DNA from: Paracoccaceae bacterium
GTDB lineage: Bacteria > Pseudomonadota > Alphaproteobacteria > Rhodobacterales > Rhodobacteraceae
NCBI GenBank assembly: GCA_027486345.1
Contig: JAIXPH010000030.1
Location: 61,564-125,563, forward strand
DNA: 64,000 nucleotides
Direction: 5' to 3'
This document shows, piece after piece, positions 33,576 through 42,457 of this stretch (the stretch's first letter is position 1; every line of letters starts with the position of its first letter). The notes under the pieces were generated by a model. It worked only from the letters and a program-made list of their open reading frames with translations, did no database searches and had not been told where the DNA came from. The position numbers and the translations under genes are program-made.

Positions 33576-34207
33576 GCCTGCCAGACGACGCCACCCTGAC
33601 CGCCGAAGGCTGGTCGGCGGCGGGGCAAGGCCGCGTGCTGCTGATCGCCTGCGGGGCGCTGGCGCATGAGATTCTGGCGCTGAAGCGGATCAATGGCTGG
33701 GACCACCTCGATCTGCAGTGCCTGCCCGCCAACCTGCACCTCTGGCCCGACCGCATCCCTGCGGCCGTCGAGGCGGCGGTCGCGGAACGGCGCGCCGACT
33801 ATGCCAACATCTTTGTGGTCTATGCCGATTGCGGCACCGGGGGCCTGTTGCAGGCCAAATGCGCCGCGCTTGGCGTGGGGATGGTCGAAGGCCCGCATTG
33901 CTATTCCTTCTTCGAGGGCAATGCCGTCTTTGCCGAAAAGGCCGAGACCGAGTTCGATGCCTTCTACCTGACCGATTTTCTGGTGCGTCAGTTCGATGCC
34001 TTCGTCTGGCGGCCGATGGGTCTGGACCGGCATCCCGAACTGCGGGACATGTATTTCGGCAATTATTCCAAGCTGGTCTATCAAGCGCAAACCAATGACC
34101 CCGCGCTTGATCTCAAGGCGCAGGACTGCGCCGCGCGCCTGGGGCTGGCCTATGAGCGCCGGTTTACCGGCTATGGCGATCTGGCCGTGGTGCTGGGGCA
34201 AATCTGA
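33572..34207 (+). CDS. DUF1638 protein, probable corrinoid methyltransferase partner
   Basis: A 211-residue DUF1638 protein. The recognised pattern is VLLIACGALAHEILALK at the start, then VYADCGTGGLLQAKCAALGVGMVEGPHCYSFFEGN and YFGNYSKLVYQAQTNDP. Several cysteines (ACGA, DCGT, KCAA, HCYSF) could bind metal. In methanogens and alphaproteobacteria DUF1638 genes sit beside corrinoid methyltransferases, which fits the gene here 300 bp after the B12 protein. Its exact reaction is unknown. The GTG start at 33572 is the closest fit to the family start; another GTG lies two codons upstream. Confidence 0.8.
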   Translation: MSLPDDATLTAEGWSAAGQGRVLLIACGALAHEILALKRINGWDHLDLQCLPANLHLWPDRIPAAVEAAVAERRADYANIFVVYADCGTGGLLQAKCAALGVGMVEGPHCYSFFEGNAVFAEKAETEFDAFYLTDFLVRQFDAFVWRPMGLDRHPELRDMYFGNYSKLVYQAQTNDPALDLKAQDCAARLGLAYERRFTGYGDLAVVLGQI

Positions 34208-34221
34208 CGCACCGCAGCACG

Positions 34222-34329
34222 GCAAAGCCCTGACGCAGGCTTTGCGGCGTTTCCTGACGCAGGAAACGCGCCGACCGTGGGACGCGGAGTTTGCGTCAAA
34301 CTCCGTCCCGAAGCCTGCGTCAGGCTTCG
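34222..34329 (+). repeat. Hairpin cluster with TG-NNN-CA tips (locus D, four hairpins)
   Basis: After DUF1638: GCAAAGCCCTG/CAGGCTTTGC around ACG with one bulged base (34222-34245), GCGTTTCCTG/CAGGAAACGC around ACG (34247-34269), CGGAGTTTG/CAAACTCCG around CGT (34285-34305) and CGAAGCCTG/CAGGCTTCG around CGT (34309-34329). The layout is the same as locus B at 15567, with different stems. Confidence 0.9.
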
Positions 34330-34388
34330 GCACCATGGCGCGACATTTTCCGGATGCTCCCGCTGACCGACCCCGCTAGTCTGCTGCC

Positions 34389-35768
34389 ATGTCCGACGCA
34401 TTTGCAGCCGCCCTCACCGACCTTGCCGCCCTGCTCGGCCCGCGCCTCTCCACGGCCCCGGCGGTGCTGGCGCAACACGCGCAATCCGAAAGCCTGATCC
34501 GCGCGGGCGCACCGCAAGCCGTGGCCTTTCCCGAATCCACGGCCGAGGTCAGCCGCATCGCACAGATCTGCCATCGCCACCTCCTTCCGATGACAGGCTG
34601 GGGGGCGGGCACGTCACTCGAAGGGCATGCCTTGCCGCTGCGGGGGGGCGTCACCCTCGACTTCAGCCGCATGGATGCCATCCTGTCGATCAATGTCGAG
34701 GACATGACCGCCCGCGTCCAGCCCGGCCTGACCCGCGAGGCGCTGAACGCTGCCCTCCGCGCGACGGGTCTGTTCTTCCCGGTGGACCCCGGTGCCAACG
34801 CCAGCCTTGGCGGCATGGCGATGACCCGCGCCTCTGGCACCACCGCCGTCCGCTACGGCACCATGCGCGACGCTGTGGCGGCGCTGGAGGTGGTGCTGGC
34901 CGATGGGCAAGTGATCCGCACGGGGACAGCGGCCCCGAAATCCTCCGCAGGCTACGATCTGACCGGGCTGATGGTGGGATCGGAAGGCACCCTCGGCCTT
35001 GTCACCGAACTGACCCTGCGCCTGCATGGCCAGCCCGAGGCGGTCTCTGCCGCCACCTGCGCCTTTCCCGACCTGACCGCCGCGGTGGATTGCGTGATCG
35101 CCACGATCCAGACCGGCATCCCGATGGCGCGGATCGAGTTTCTGGATGCGGCGGCGGTGGCCGCCTGCAACGCCTATTCTGGTCTGTCCCTGCCCATCGC
35201 GCCGCTCTTGCTGGTAGAGTTCCACGGCTCACCGCGCGGCGTAAAGGAAGATGCCACCCGCTTTGGCGGCATCGCCGCTGATTTCGGCAGCAAGGGCTTT
35301 GACTGGGCCAGCCAGCAAGAGGACCGCACCCGCCTGTGGAAGATGCGCCACGCCGCCTATCCCGCGATCCTTGCCACCCGTCCGGGGGCCAAGGCCATCG
35401 TCACCGATGTCTGCGTGCCGATCAGCCGTCTGGCCGAGGCCGTGACGGAAACCCGCGCCGATATCGACGCCAGCCCGCTGCTCGGCCCGATTCTGGGACA
35501 TGTCGGCGACGGGAACTTCCACGCCATCCTGCTGGTCGATCCCGATGACCCGGCTGAGGTCGCGGCGGCCAAGCGCCTTGCCAACCGCATGGCCGAACGC
35601 GCCCTGCGTCTGGGTGGCACCATCAGCGGAGAGCATGGAATCGGGATCGGCAAACTGGGCCTGATGCCGCAGCAACATGGGCAGGCCTGGGCTGTCATGG
35701 CCGCGATCAAGCGGGCGCTGGACCCCCACAACCTGCTCAACCCGGGCAAGGTGGTGCCGGGACGTTAG
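34389..35768 (+). CDS. FAD-linked oxidase, D-lactate dehydrogenase/GlcD type
   Basis: A 459-residue flavoprotein of the vanillyl-alcohol-oxidase fold. The FAD-binding domain spans 1-220 ([67 protein letters not shown]). The C-terminal oxidase domain ends with [15 protein letters not shown] (metal/substrate His), [10 protein letters not shown] and [12 protein letters not shown]. The likely reaction is oxidation of D-lactate or a related 2-hydroxy acid with electrons passed to quinone or cytochrome c. No glcE/glcF neighbours, so D-lactate dehydrogenase is more likely than glycolate oxidase. Confidence 0.88.
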   Translation: MSDAFAAALTDLAALLGPRLSTAPAVLAQHAQSESLIRAGAPQAVAFPESTAEVSRIAQICHRHLLPMTGWGAGTSLEGHALPLRGGVTLDFSRMDAILSINVEDMTARVQPGLTREALNAALRATGLFFPVDPGANASLGGMAMTRASGTTAVRYGTMRDAVAALEVVLADGQVIRTGTAAPKSSAGYDLTGLMVGSEGTLGLVTELTLRLHGQPEAVSAATCAFPDLTAAVDCVIATIQTGIPMARIEFLDAAAVAACNAYSGLSLPIAPLLLVEFHGSPRGVKEDATRFGGIAADFGSKGFDWASQQEDRTRLWKMRHAAYPAILATRPGAKAIVTDVCVPISRLAEAVTETRADIDASPLLGPILGHVGDGNFHAILLVDPDDPAEVAAAKRLANRMAERALRLGGTISGEHGIGIGKLGLMPQQHGQAWAVMAAIKRALDPHNLLNPGKVVPGR

Positions 35769-35881
35769 GCCGGGTCGGCCCGCAGCGCCTGGGTGCAGCG
35801 GCATTGCGGCGGCAAAGGTCGGGGCGGGGGCGGGCAATCCCGCCTTCCGGCACCGGCCGCAAGAAAACCGCTGTTTCGCTG

Positions 35882-35909
35882 TTGACTCTGCCCGTGCCCC
35901 AAGTAAAAG
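35882..35909 (+). promoter_or_regulatory. Predicted promoter of rpmG
   Basis: TTGACT (35882-35887), 16-bp spacer, TAAAAG (35904-35909), about 60 bp upstream of the L33 start codon. The -35 box is close to consensus; the -10 box is moderate. Confidence 0.5.
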
Positions 35910-35967
35910 GCGGGCTTCAAGGATTTCGCGGGGGAACGGTTGTTTCCCTGATCTAGGAGAAACGACT

Positions 35968-36135
35968 ATGGCGAAGCCGGCGACGATCAAGATCCGTCTG
36001 AACTCGACGGCGGGCACCGGGCACTTCTATGTGACCAAGAAGAATGCCCGCACCATGACCGAAAAGATGTCGGTCAAGAAATACGACCCCGTCAAGCGCG
36101 AGCATGTGGAATACAAGGAAGGCAAGATCAAGTAA
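35968..36135 (+). CDS. rpmG: 50S ribosomal protein L33
   Basis: A 55-residue L33 of the large ribosomal subunit: [26 protein letters not shown] and [19 protein letters not shown] match the family end to end. It lacks the CxxC zinc ribbon found in zinc-type paralogs, so it is the zinc-independent form. Start follows TCTAGGAGAAACGACT. Confidence 0.96.
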   Translation: MAKPATIKIRLNSTAGTGHFYVTKKNARTMTEKMSVKKYDPVKREHVEYKEGKIK

Positions 36136-36173
36136 GGCAGCCGCCTTAGGGGTCATGACCTGCACATCGCTTT

Positions 36174-36195
36174 GGCCGCCTTCGGGCGGCCTTTT
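36174..36195 (+). terminator. Rho-independent terminator of rpmG
   Basis: GGCCGCC pairs with GGCGGCC around a TTCG tetraloop, followed by TTTT. Confidence 0.85.
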
Positions 36196-36237
36196 GCATT
36201 TCGGGCCGCGGTCACGCCGGTTGGCTGCGCGCAAGGC

Positions 36238-36267
36238 AAAAGGGGCGGTCCTTTCGGACCGCCCCTT
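36238..36267 (-). terminator. Rho-independent terminator of the BI-1 gene
   Basis: On the minus strand AAGGGGCGGTCC pairs with GGACCGCCCCTT, ending in TTTTGCC, 28 bp after the stop of the Bax-inhibitor-like gene. Confidence 0.8.
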
Positions 36268-36294
36268 GCCATTCCCGCCCGGTTCGACCGCTGC

Positions 36295-37017
36295 TTATTC
36301 GCGGTTGCCCAGGAATTGCAGCAGGAACATGAACATGTTGATGAAGTCGAGGTACAGACGCAGCGCGCCCATGATCGCCGACTTGCCCAGCCATTCGCTG
36401 TCGCCCATCTGGGCGTGCTGGATGTATTCGTTCTTGATCGACTGGGTGTCGAAGGCGGTCAGACCGGCGAACACCAGCAGTCCAATCACCGAGATCGCGA
36501 ATTGCAGGGCGCTCGAGCCAAGGAAGATGTTCACGATCGAGGCAACCACGATGCCGATCAGACCCATCATCAGGAAGGTGCCAAAGGCCGACAGGTCACG
36601 CTTGGTGGTGTAGCCGTAAAGCGACAGGCCCGCGAATGCGATGGCGGTCACAAGGAAGGTCTGGGCGATGGAGGTGCCGGTGTAGATCGCGAAGATCGAC
36701 GCCAGCGACAGGCCCATCAGCGAGGCATAGACGTAGAAGAACAGTTGCGCCGCCGCAGCCGAGATGCGGTTGATGATCGCGCCAAAGGCAAAGACCAAGG
36801 CCAAGGGCGCGAAGATCACGACCCATTTCAGCGCGGTGCCATAGATCGCGGCCATCATCGCGTCATTGGTGCCCACGGCCCAAGCGACACCGCCGGTCAG
36901 CAGCATGCCCACCGACATGGTGGCATAAACTTTGTTCATGTGGGCCTTCAGGCCCTCGTCGATCAGGGCAGAGCGGGTGCCTGCACCTGCCGCGCGTATC
37001 GTCTGGAAATCAGCCAT
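36295..37017 (-). CDS. Bax inhibitor-1/YccA-family membrane protein
   Basis: A 240-residue inner-membrane protein with seven predicted transmembrane helices. The family core is seen in HMNKVYATMSVGMLLTGGVAW, LFFYVYASLMGLSLASIFAIYTGTSIAQTFLVTAIAFAGLSLYGYTTKRDLSAFG, and the C-terminal DTQSIKNEY with acidic pore residues, then FINMFMFLLQFLGNRE. Bacterial homologs can act as pH-sensitive calcium leak channels or as YccA-type FtsH modulators; which applies is unknown. Confidence 0.92.
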   Translation of the reverse strand: MADFQTIRAAGAGTRSALIDEGLKAHMNKVYATMSVGMLLTGGVAWAVGTNDAMMAAIYGTALKWVVIFAPLALVFAFGAIINRISAAAAQLFFYVYASLMGLSLASIFAIYTGTSIAQTFLVTAIAFAGLSLYGYTTKRDLSAFGTFLMMGLIGIVVASIVNIFLGSSALQFAISVIGLLVFAGLTAFDTQSIKNEYIQHAQMGDSEWLGKSAIMGALRLYLDFINMFMFLLQFLGNRE

Positions 37018-37177
37018 CTGTCACAGCCTCCGAGAATGGTGTCCGCCGACGGATTGCTTGCCCGCCAGCCTTATGCCGTCAATATCAGCATCCCGCGCCG
37101 CGCTTTCAAGAACCACCGCCGCGGAAAAGCGACAGGAAAAATGCAGATTTTCGACAGGCAGCCCCGGCCCCGGTGCC

Positions 37178-38143
37178 TCAGGTCAGGCAGTCGATGACCA
37201 CCTTGCCCACCGCCGCCCGGTCGCGCAGCAGGGCAAGCCCCGCCTGCGCCTCTGCCAATGGCAGCACGTGGCTGACATGCAGGGCAAGGCGGCGCTCGGC
37301 ATGCCATGACATCAAGGTGGCCAGACTGTCGCGCAACAGGGCTGGGGCAAAGCCAAGATAGCCGCCCCACCAGAAGCCGATCACGCTGACGTTCTTGACC
37401 AGAAGCAGATTGGCAGGCACCTGCGGCACCGTTCCCGAGGCAAAGCCGATGGCCAGCATCCGCCCGTCAGGCCGCATCGCGCGCAAGGTGGCGTCGAACC
37501 CCGCCCCGCCCACCGCATCGTAACAGACATCCACCCCGCCCAAGGCACGCAAGCGATCCTTCAGGTCGGGGGCGTCGCTGTCGATCACCTCATCCGCACC
37601 CGCCGCACGCGCCACGGCCAGCTTTTCGGCCCCCCGCGCGCTGGCGATGACCCGCGCGCCCAGGCGTTTGCCCAATTCGACCGCCGTCAAGCCGACGCCG
37701 CCCGCCGCCCCGGTGACGAACAGCGTCTCGCCCGGTTGCAGGCGGGCCTTGTGGGTGAGCGCAAGATGGCTGGTGCCATAGGCGATCAGGAACCCCGCCG
37801 CCTCAACCATGGTCATGCTGTCCGGAAGCGGTACCAGATGATCGGCCTGAAAACATCCGTACTCCGCCAGACCGCCCTGCCCGCCATAGACCGCAACCCG
37901 CGCGCCCAAGCTGGGTCCGGCCACGCCCGGACCCAGCGCCTCGACCACGCCCGCGCATTCCAGACCGGGGATGAAGGGCAAGGCCGGGCGATCCTGATAG
38001 CGTCCCTCGGCCATCAGCAGATCCGCGAAATTCAACCCACAGGCGTAGATGCGCAAGCGCACCTCGCCCGCCTTGGGCTGGGGCATCGGACGGTCGGTCA
38101 GAGCCGGCGGCCGACCGAGTTCCGCGATTTCCCATGCGCGCAT
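37178..38143 (-). CDS. NADPH:quinone oxidoreductase, zeta-crystallin-like
   Basis: A 321-residue zinc-free medium-chain dehydrogenase. Core motifs: the N-terminal GroES-like fold (CGLNFADLLMAEGRYQDRPALPFIPGLECAGVVEALGPGV) and the NADPH-binding AAGGVGLTAVELGKRLGARVIA. Its likely role is one- or two-electron reduction of quinones or enoyl-type substrates. It is divergent from the XRE regulator gene across a 348-bp A/T-rich region holding a TTGC-N10-GCAA site 115 bp from its start, so it is a candidate target of that regulator. Confidence 0.88.
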   Translation of the reverse strand: MRAWEIAELGRPPALTDRPMPQPKAGEVRLRIYACGLNFADLLMAEGRYQDRPALPFIPGLECAGVVEALGPGVAGPSLGARVAVYGGQGGLAEYGCFQADHLVPLPDSMTMVEAAGFLIAYGTSHLALTHKARLQPGETLFVTGAAGGVGLTAVELGKRLGARVIASARGAEKLAVARAAGADEVIDSDAPDLKDRLRALGGVDVCYDAVGGAGFDATLRAMRPDGRMLAIGFASGTVPQVPANLLLVKNVSVIGFWWGGYLGFAPALLRDSLATLMSWHAERRLALHVSHVLPLAEAQAGLALLRDRAAVGKVVIDCLT

Positions 38144-38257
38144 CGAAAATTCCCCCCGTCTTTCAACTGTTAACTACGTTTTCGCCGTTTCCGCGCCCCG
38201 CGCATGGGCCGCTGCATTCCATCGAAAAGCGAAGCCCGTCGCAACGCGCAATGCAAT

Positions 38258-38275
38258 TTGCATTGCATTTTGCAA
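38258..38275. promoter_or_regulatory. Candidate operator TTGC-N10-GCAA (distal)
   Basis: TTGC (38258-38261) and GCAA (38272-38275) with a 10-bp spacer, overlapping a perfect inverted repeat AATGCA-ATT-TGCATT (38250-38264). It lies in the A/T-rich region between the divergent quinone oxidoreductase and XRE genes and has the same geometry as the site at 38448. Confidence 0.5.
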
Positions 38276-38447
38276 ATAACCCTAAGCGCGAAGTCAGCGC
38301 GGGCCTCGCGCCCCTTGGATGATTACCCTCTAACAGATGCGCCGGCCCTCCAACCTGTATCAACAGACATATCCGAAAAGACAGGTTTTCGGGTCACTGA
38401 AGAGAATTATTCACAAACCGCGATGTCCGGCGATTTTGGCGGAAAAA

Positions 38448-38465
38448 TTGCTTACAGGAAAGCAA
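38448..38465. promoter_or_regulatory. Candidate operator TTGC-N10-GCAA (proximal)
   Basis: TTGCTT-N6-AAGCAA (38448-38465), 26 bp before the XRE start codon. The half sites and 10-bp core spacing match the distal site. The position suits autoregulation by the XRE protein. The rest of the 38144-38491 gap is A/T-rich with no supported gene. Confidence 0.5.
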
Positions 38466-38491
38466 CAAACTCCGCTTGAAAGGCACCAAAC

Positions 38492-38854
38492 ATGAAACAT
38501 CCCGTCGATGCCCATGTCGGCAAGCGTATCCGTCACCGCCGCTGGATGGTCGGCATGACGCAACAGCAGCTCGCCGACAAGGTCGGGATCAAGTTCCAGC
38601 AGATCCAGAAATACGAGACCGGGATGAACCGCGTTTCCGCCTCGCGGCTGTGGGACATCGCGGATGCGCTGGGTGTCAGCATCTCGTTCTTCTTCGAGGG
38701 TCTGGATGACGCCCGCGAAAGCGCCCGCTCGGCCGAAGCCGACATGATGGCCGACAAGGAGGCGCTCGAACTGGTGCGGTCCTATTACGCCATCCCCGAA
38801 GCGCAGCGCCGCCGCCTGTTCGATCTGGCCCGCGTCCTGTCGGACGCCGCCTGA
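38492..38854 (+). CDS. XRE-family transcriptional regulator
   Basis: A 120-residue regulator with a Cro/C1-type helix-turn-helix at about 8-62 (HVGKRIRHRRWMVGMTQQQLADKVGIKFQQIQKYETGMNRVSASRLWDIADALGVSISFFFEGL). A C-terminal helical segment at 80-118 probably dimerises. This is the compact alphaproteobacterial type related to PraR/PhrR regulators of stress and surface-adhesion genes. Two palindromic sites of identical spacing upstream point to autoregulation. Confidence 0.88.
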   Translation: MKHPVDAHVGKRIRHRRWMVGMTQQQLADKVGIKFQQIQKYETGMNRVSASRLWDIADALGVSISFFFEGLDDARESARSAEADMMADKEALELVRSYYAIPEAQRRRLFDLARVLSDAA

Positions 38855-38877
38855 ACAGACCCGGACGCTTGACCGAC

Positions 38878-38907
38878 GCCCCCGGAGCCTTTAGCGCCGG
38901 GGGCGTC
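38878..38907 (+). terminator. Hairpin after the XRE gene
   Basis: CGCCCCCGG pairs with CCGGGGGCG around AGCCTTTAGCG. It lacks a T-tract, so termination may depend on Rho or be partial. It ends 20 bp before hisN. Confidence 0.45.
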
Positions 38908-38927
38908 GTCATGTCAGGAGGTCCCAG

Positions 38928-39743
38928 ATGGCCACGCGCCCCCGTCTTTCGCTGTCGCAGGCCGAGCAGGCTGACCTGATCGCCACCGCGCATGCACTGG
39001 CCGACGCCGCCCGTCTGGCCACCTTGCAGCATTTCCGCAAGGCGGACCTTTCGGCGGACAGCAAGGAGACGGCACGGTTCGACCCGGTGACCGTCGCGGA
39101 TCGCCTGTCCGAAGAGCGGATGCGCGCGATCCTTGCCGCCCGCCGCCCGCAGGACGGAATCTTGGGCGAGGAATACGGGCAACACGCCGGGACCTCCGGC
39201 CTGACATGGGTGCTTGACCCCATCGACGGCACCCGCGGCTATCTGTCCGGCACGCCGACATGGGGGGTGCTGATCTCGGTCGCGGATGAGGTCGGGCCGA
39301 TCTACGGCCTGATCGACCAGCCCTATATCGCAGAGCGGTTCGAAGGCGGCTTTGGCGTCGCGCGTGTGGTCGGCCCGCAGGGCGAGTCCCCCTTGCGGGC
39401 ACGCGCCCCGCGCGCCCTGTCGCAGGCCATCGTGATGACGACCTTCCCCGAGGTGGGCACGCCAGACGAAGGCGCCGCCTTCCGACGGGTGGCGGCCAAG
39501 GCGAAACTGGTCCGCTACGGCACGGATTGCTATGCCTACGCCCTGATTGCAGCAGGGACCATCGATCTGGTGATTGAGGCGGGCTTGCAGGCCTATGACG
39601 TCCAAGCCCCCATCGCGGTGATCGAGGCGGCAGGCGGGATCGTGACGGACTGGACCGGCGGTCCCTGCCATCAGGGCGGGCGCGTCCTCGCCGCCGCCAA
39701 TGCCTCGATCCACGCCGAGGCGCTGGCGCTGCTGAACAGCTGA
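38928..39743 (+). CDS. hisN: Histidinol-phosphatase, inositol monophosphatase family
   Basis: A 271-residue Mg2+-dependent phosphatase. The metal-binding motifs are GEEYG near 82-86, DPIDGTRGYLSGTPTWG near 98-114, and the C-terminal AYDVQAPIAVIEAAGGIVTDWTGG. The TRGYLSG loop and HisN-like sequence support histidinol phosphate as substrate, the penultimate step of histidine synthesis in alphaproteobacteria. A strong CAGGAGG precedes the ATG. Confidence 0.88.
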   Translation: MATRPRLSLSQAEQADLIATAHALADAARLATLQHFRKADLSADSKETARFDPVTVADRLSEERMRAILAARRPQDGILGEEYGQHAGTSGLTWVLDPIDGTRGYLSGTPTWGVLISVADEVGPIYGLIDQPYIAERFEGGFGVARVVGPQGESPLRARAPRALSQAIVMTTFPEVGTPDEGAAFRRVAAKAKLVRYGTDCYAYALIAAGTIDLVIEAGLQAYDVQAPIAVIEAAGGIVTDWTGGPCHQGGRVLAAANASIHAEALALLNS

Positions 39744-39759
39744 TCCCGCGGCGCGCGGG

Positions 39760-39880
39760 CAAGCCCGCGCAAGCCGTAAGCCTGCCCTCGCGCAGGGCGC
39801 GAGCGCAGGCGCGTGCGGGGGCCAGCCCCCAACGCCCGCAGACGCGGGCGTTTCCCCCGGGATATTTCAGCAACGGGGAA
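39760..39880 (-). repeat. AAATATCC/G-run dispersed repeat, copy 5 (reverse) with GC hairpins
   Basis: On the minus strand CTTCCCCGTTGCTGAAATATCC is followed by a CGGGGG run (39851-39880) and several GC-rich hairpins, for example GGGGGC/GCCCCC and GCGCGGGC/GCCCGCGC at 39750-39850. The remaining 39881-40022 holds no gene. Confidence 0.65.
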
Positions 39881-40022
39881 GCCTTTGGGGTTTTCCCACG
39901 CTGTTGCTCCGGTTAGGATTTTGAAGCCCGATGCGAGTCCTTCCTCCTTCTGTCGCAGGGCCGCAGGGGTTCCACCGAAGGGGGTGGGCAAAGACCGGGA
40001 TGGTCGAAAGCGGAGGGTGTTC

Positions 40023-41366
<1,344 letters not shown>

Positions 41367-41398
41367 TAGCAGCCACAGCATAAGCCCCGGAGGCGCAG

Positions 41399-41710
41399 AT
41401 GTCGCACAATTACGAAGCCCAACGCCGCGAGACCATCGCCACCTTCAAAGGGGTGCGGGGGTTGCCCGAAACCTCGGTCGTGGAATTCCTGTTCTTTCTG
41501 GAAGAGATCGACGCCGATTGGAAAGCCTTTGACGCCGCCTTGCGCAAGGCCGGGTTCCGCACGCGCCGGTCAGCGGATGGCGAGACGATGATCGCGGCTT
41601 ACGGCCCGATGCCGGTCACGCCGGATGCGATCTGGGCCAAGGAACGACTCTCGACGGAAATCGCGCTGGCGCATGATTTCTATCCCGACGGTTGGGAATT
41701 GGCGGGCTGA
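41399..41710 (+). CDS. RraB-family regulator of ribonuclease E
   Basis: A 103-residue RraB-domain protein. The pattern VVEFLFFLEEIDADWKAFDAALRKAGFRTRRSADGETMIAAYGPMPVTPDAIWAKERLSTEIALAHDFYPDGWEL matches the family. In E. coli RraB binds RNase E and alters which RNAs it cuts. Target conservation in this lineage is inference; rne is present 18 kb upstream. It lies 32 bp after the deaminase gene with a CCCGGAGGCGCAG ribosome site. Confidence 0.78.
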   Translation: MSHNYEAQRRETIATFKGVRGLPETSVVEFLFFLEEIDADWKAFDAALRKAGFRTRRSADGETMIAAYGPMPVTPDAIWAKERLSTEIALAHDFYPDGWELAG

Positions 41711-41721
41711 CGCCGCCCCCC

Positions 41722-42171
41722 CTAACGCCGCGCGGCGAAGAAGGTTTTCAGCATCGCTTCTGCCTCGGCCCCGGCGATGCCGTCATAGACCTCAGGCGCA
41801 TGGTGGCATTGCGGATGGGAAAACACCCGCGCGCCGAAAGCCACACCCCCGGATTTCGGGTCTGCCGCGCCGTAGTAGAGCCGCCCGATCCGCGCAGCCG
41901 AAATGGCCGCGGCGCACATCGGGCAAGGTTCCAGCGTGACGTAAAGATCATGCCCCGGCAGCCGCTCTGACCCTGCGGCAGCACAAGCGGCGCGGATCAC
42001 CAAGACCTCGGCATGGGCGGTGGGGTCCGACAATTCCCGCGTGCGGTTCCCGGCCTGCGCCACGACACGCCCATCCGGCGCGATCAGGACAGCGCCCACC
42101 GGCACCTCCCCGCGAAGGGCGGCGGCGCGGGCCTCGGCCAGCGCGATCTCCATGTGGGACCGAAAGTTCAT
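41722..42171 (-). CDS. tadA: tRNA-specific adenosine deaminase
   Basis: A 149-residue zinc deaminase that converts A34 to inosine in tRNA-Arg(ACG). Zinc site: H53-A-E55 and P-C83-P-M-C86 in LEPCPMCAAAISAARIGRLYYGA. The C-terminal helix (EVYDGIAGAEAEAMLKTFFAARR) is typical. The ATG at 42171 is chosen by family length; the reading frame extends 26 codons upstream without homology. Confidence 0.93.
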   Translation of the reverse strand: MNFRSHMEIALAEARAAALRGEVPVGAVLIAPDGRVVAQAGNRTRELSDPTAHAEVLVIRAACAAAGSERLPGHDLYVTLEPCPMCAAAISAARIGRLYYGAADPKSGGVAFGARVFSHPQCHHAPEVYDGIAGAEAEAMLKTFFAARR

Positions 42172-42228
42172 GGCGTTTGATAGGCCAAGGCGCGTGCGGC
42201 GGCAAACCCCTGTTTCACCTCTCCCCAC

Positions 42229-42305
42229 GCCCGCTTCCCCGTTGCGCAAATATCCTCAGGGGGTGAATGGCCGCTTGCGGCCAGAGGGGGCGCGAGCGCC
42301 CCCTG
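42229..42305 (+). repeat. AAATATCC/G-run dispersed repeat, copy 6
   Basis: GCTTCCCCGTTGCGCAAATATCC-type head, G-run, then hairpins GGCCGC/GCGGCC around TT and GGGGGCGC/GCGCCCCC. It lies between divergent tadA and rluB. The rest of the gap to 42457 holds GC-rich imperfect repeats and no gene. Confidence 0.75.
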
Positions 42306-42457
42306 ACACGCCCGAAGACGCGCGCAGGCGCGGCTTTGGCCTGATAGCCGTCAGGCGCGGCACGCGCCTGTCCTGCGGATCACCGCGCCTTTGGCAACGG
42401 GGTGGAAAAGCCTTGGCCTTTGGGCTAAGCACAGCGCTTGCCCATTAGGACTGCCCG

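Noticed and set aside
32531..34336. 601-codon antisense frame over the corrinoid and DUF1638 genes
   Set aside because: It covers recognised genes and a terminator and has no family similarity.
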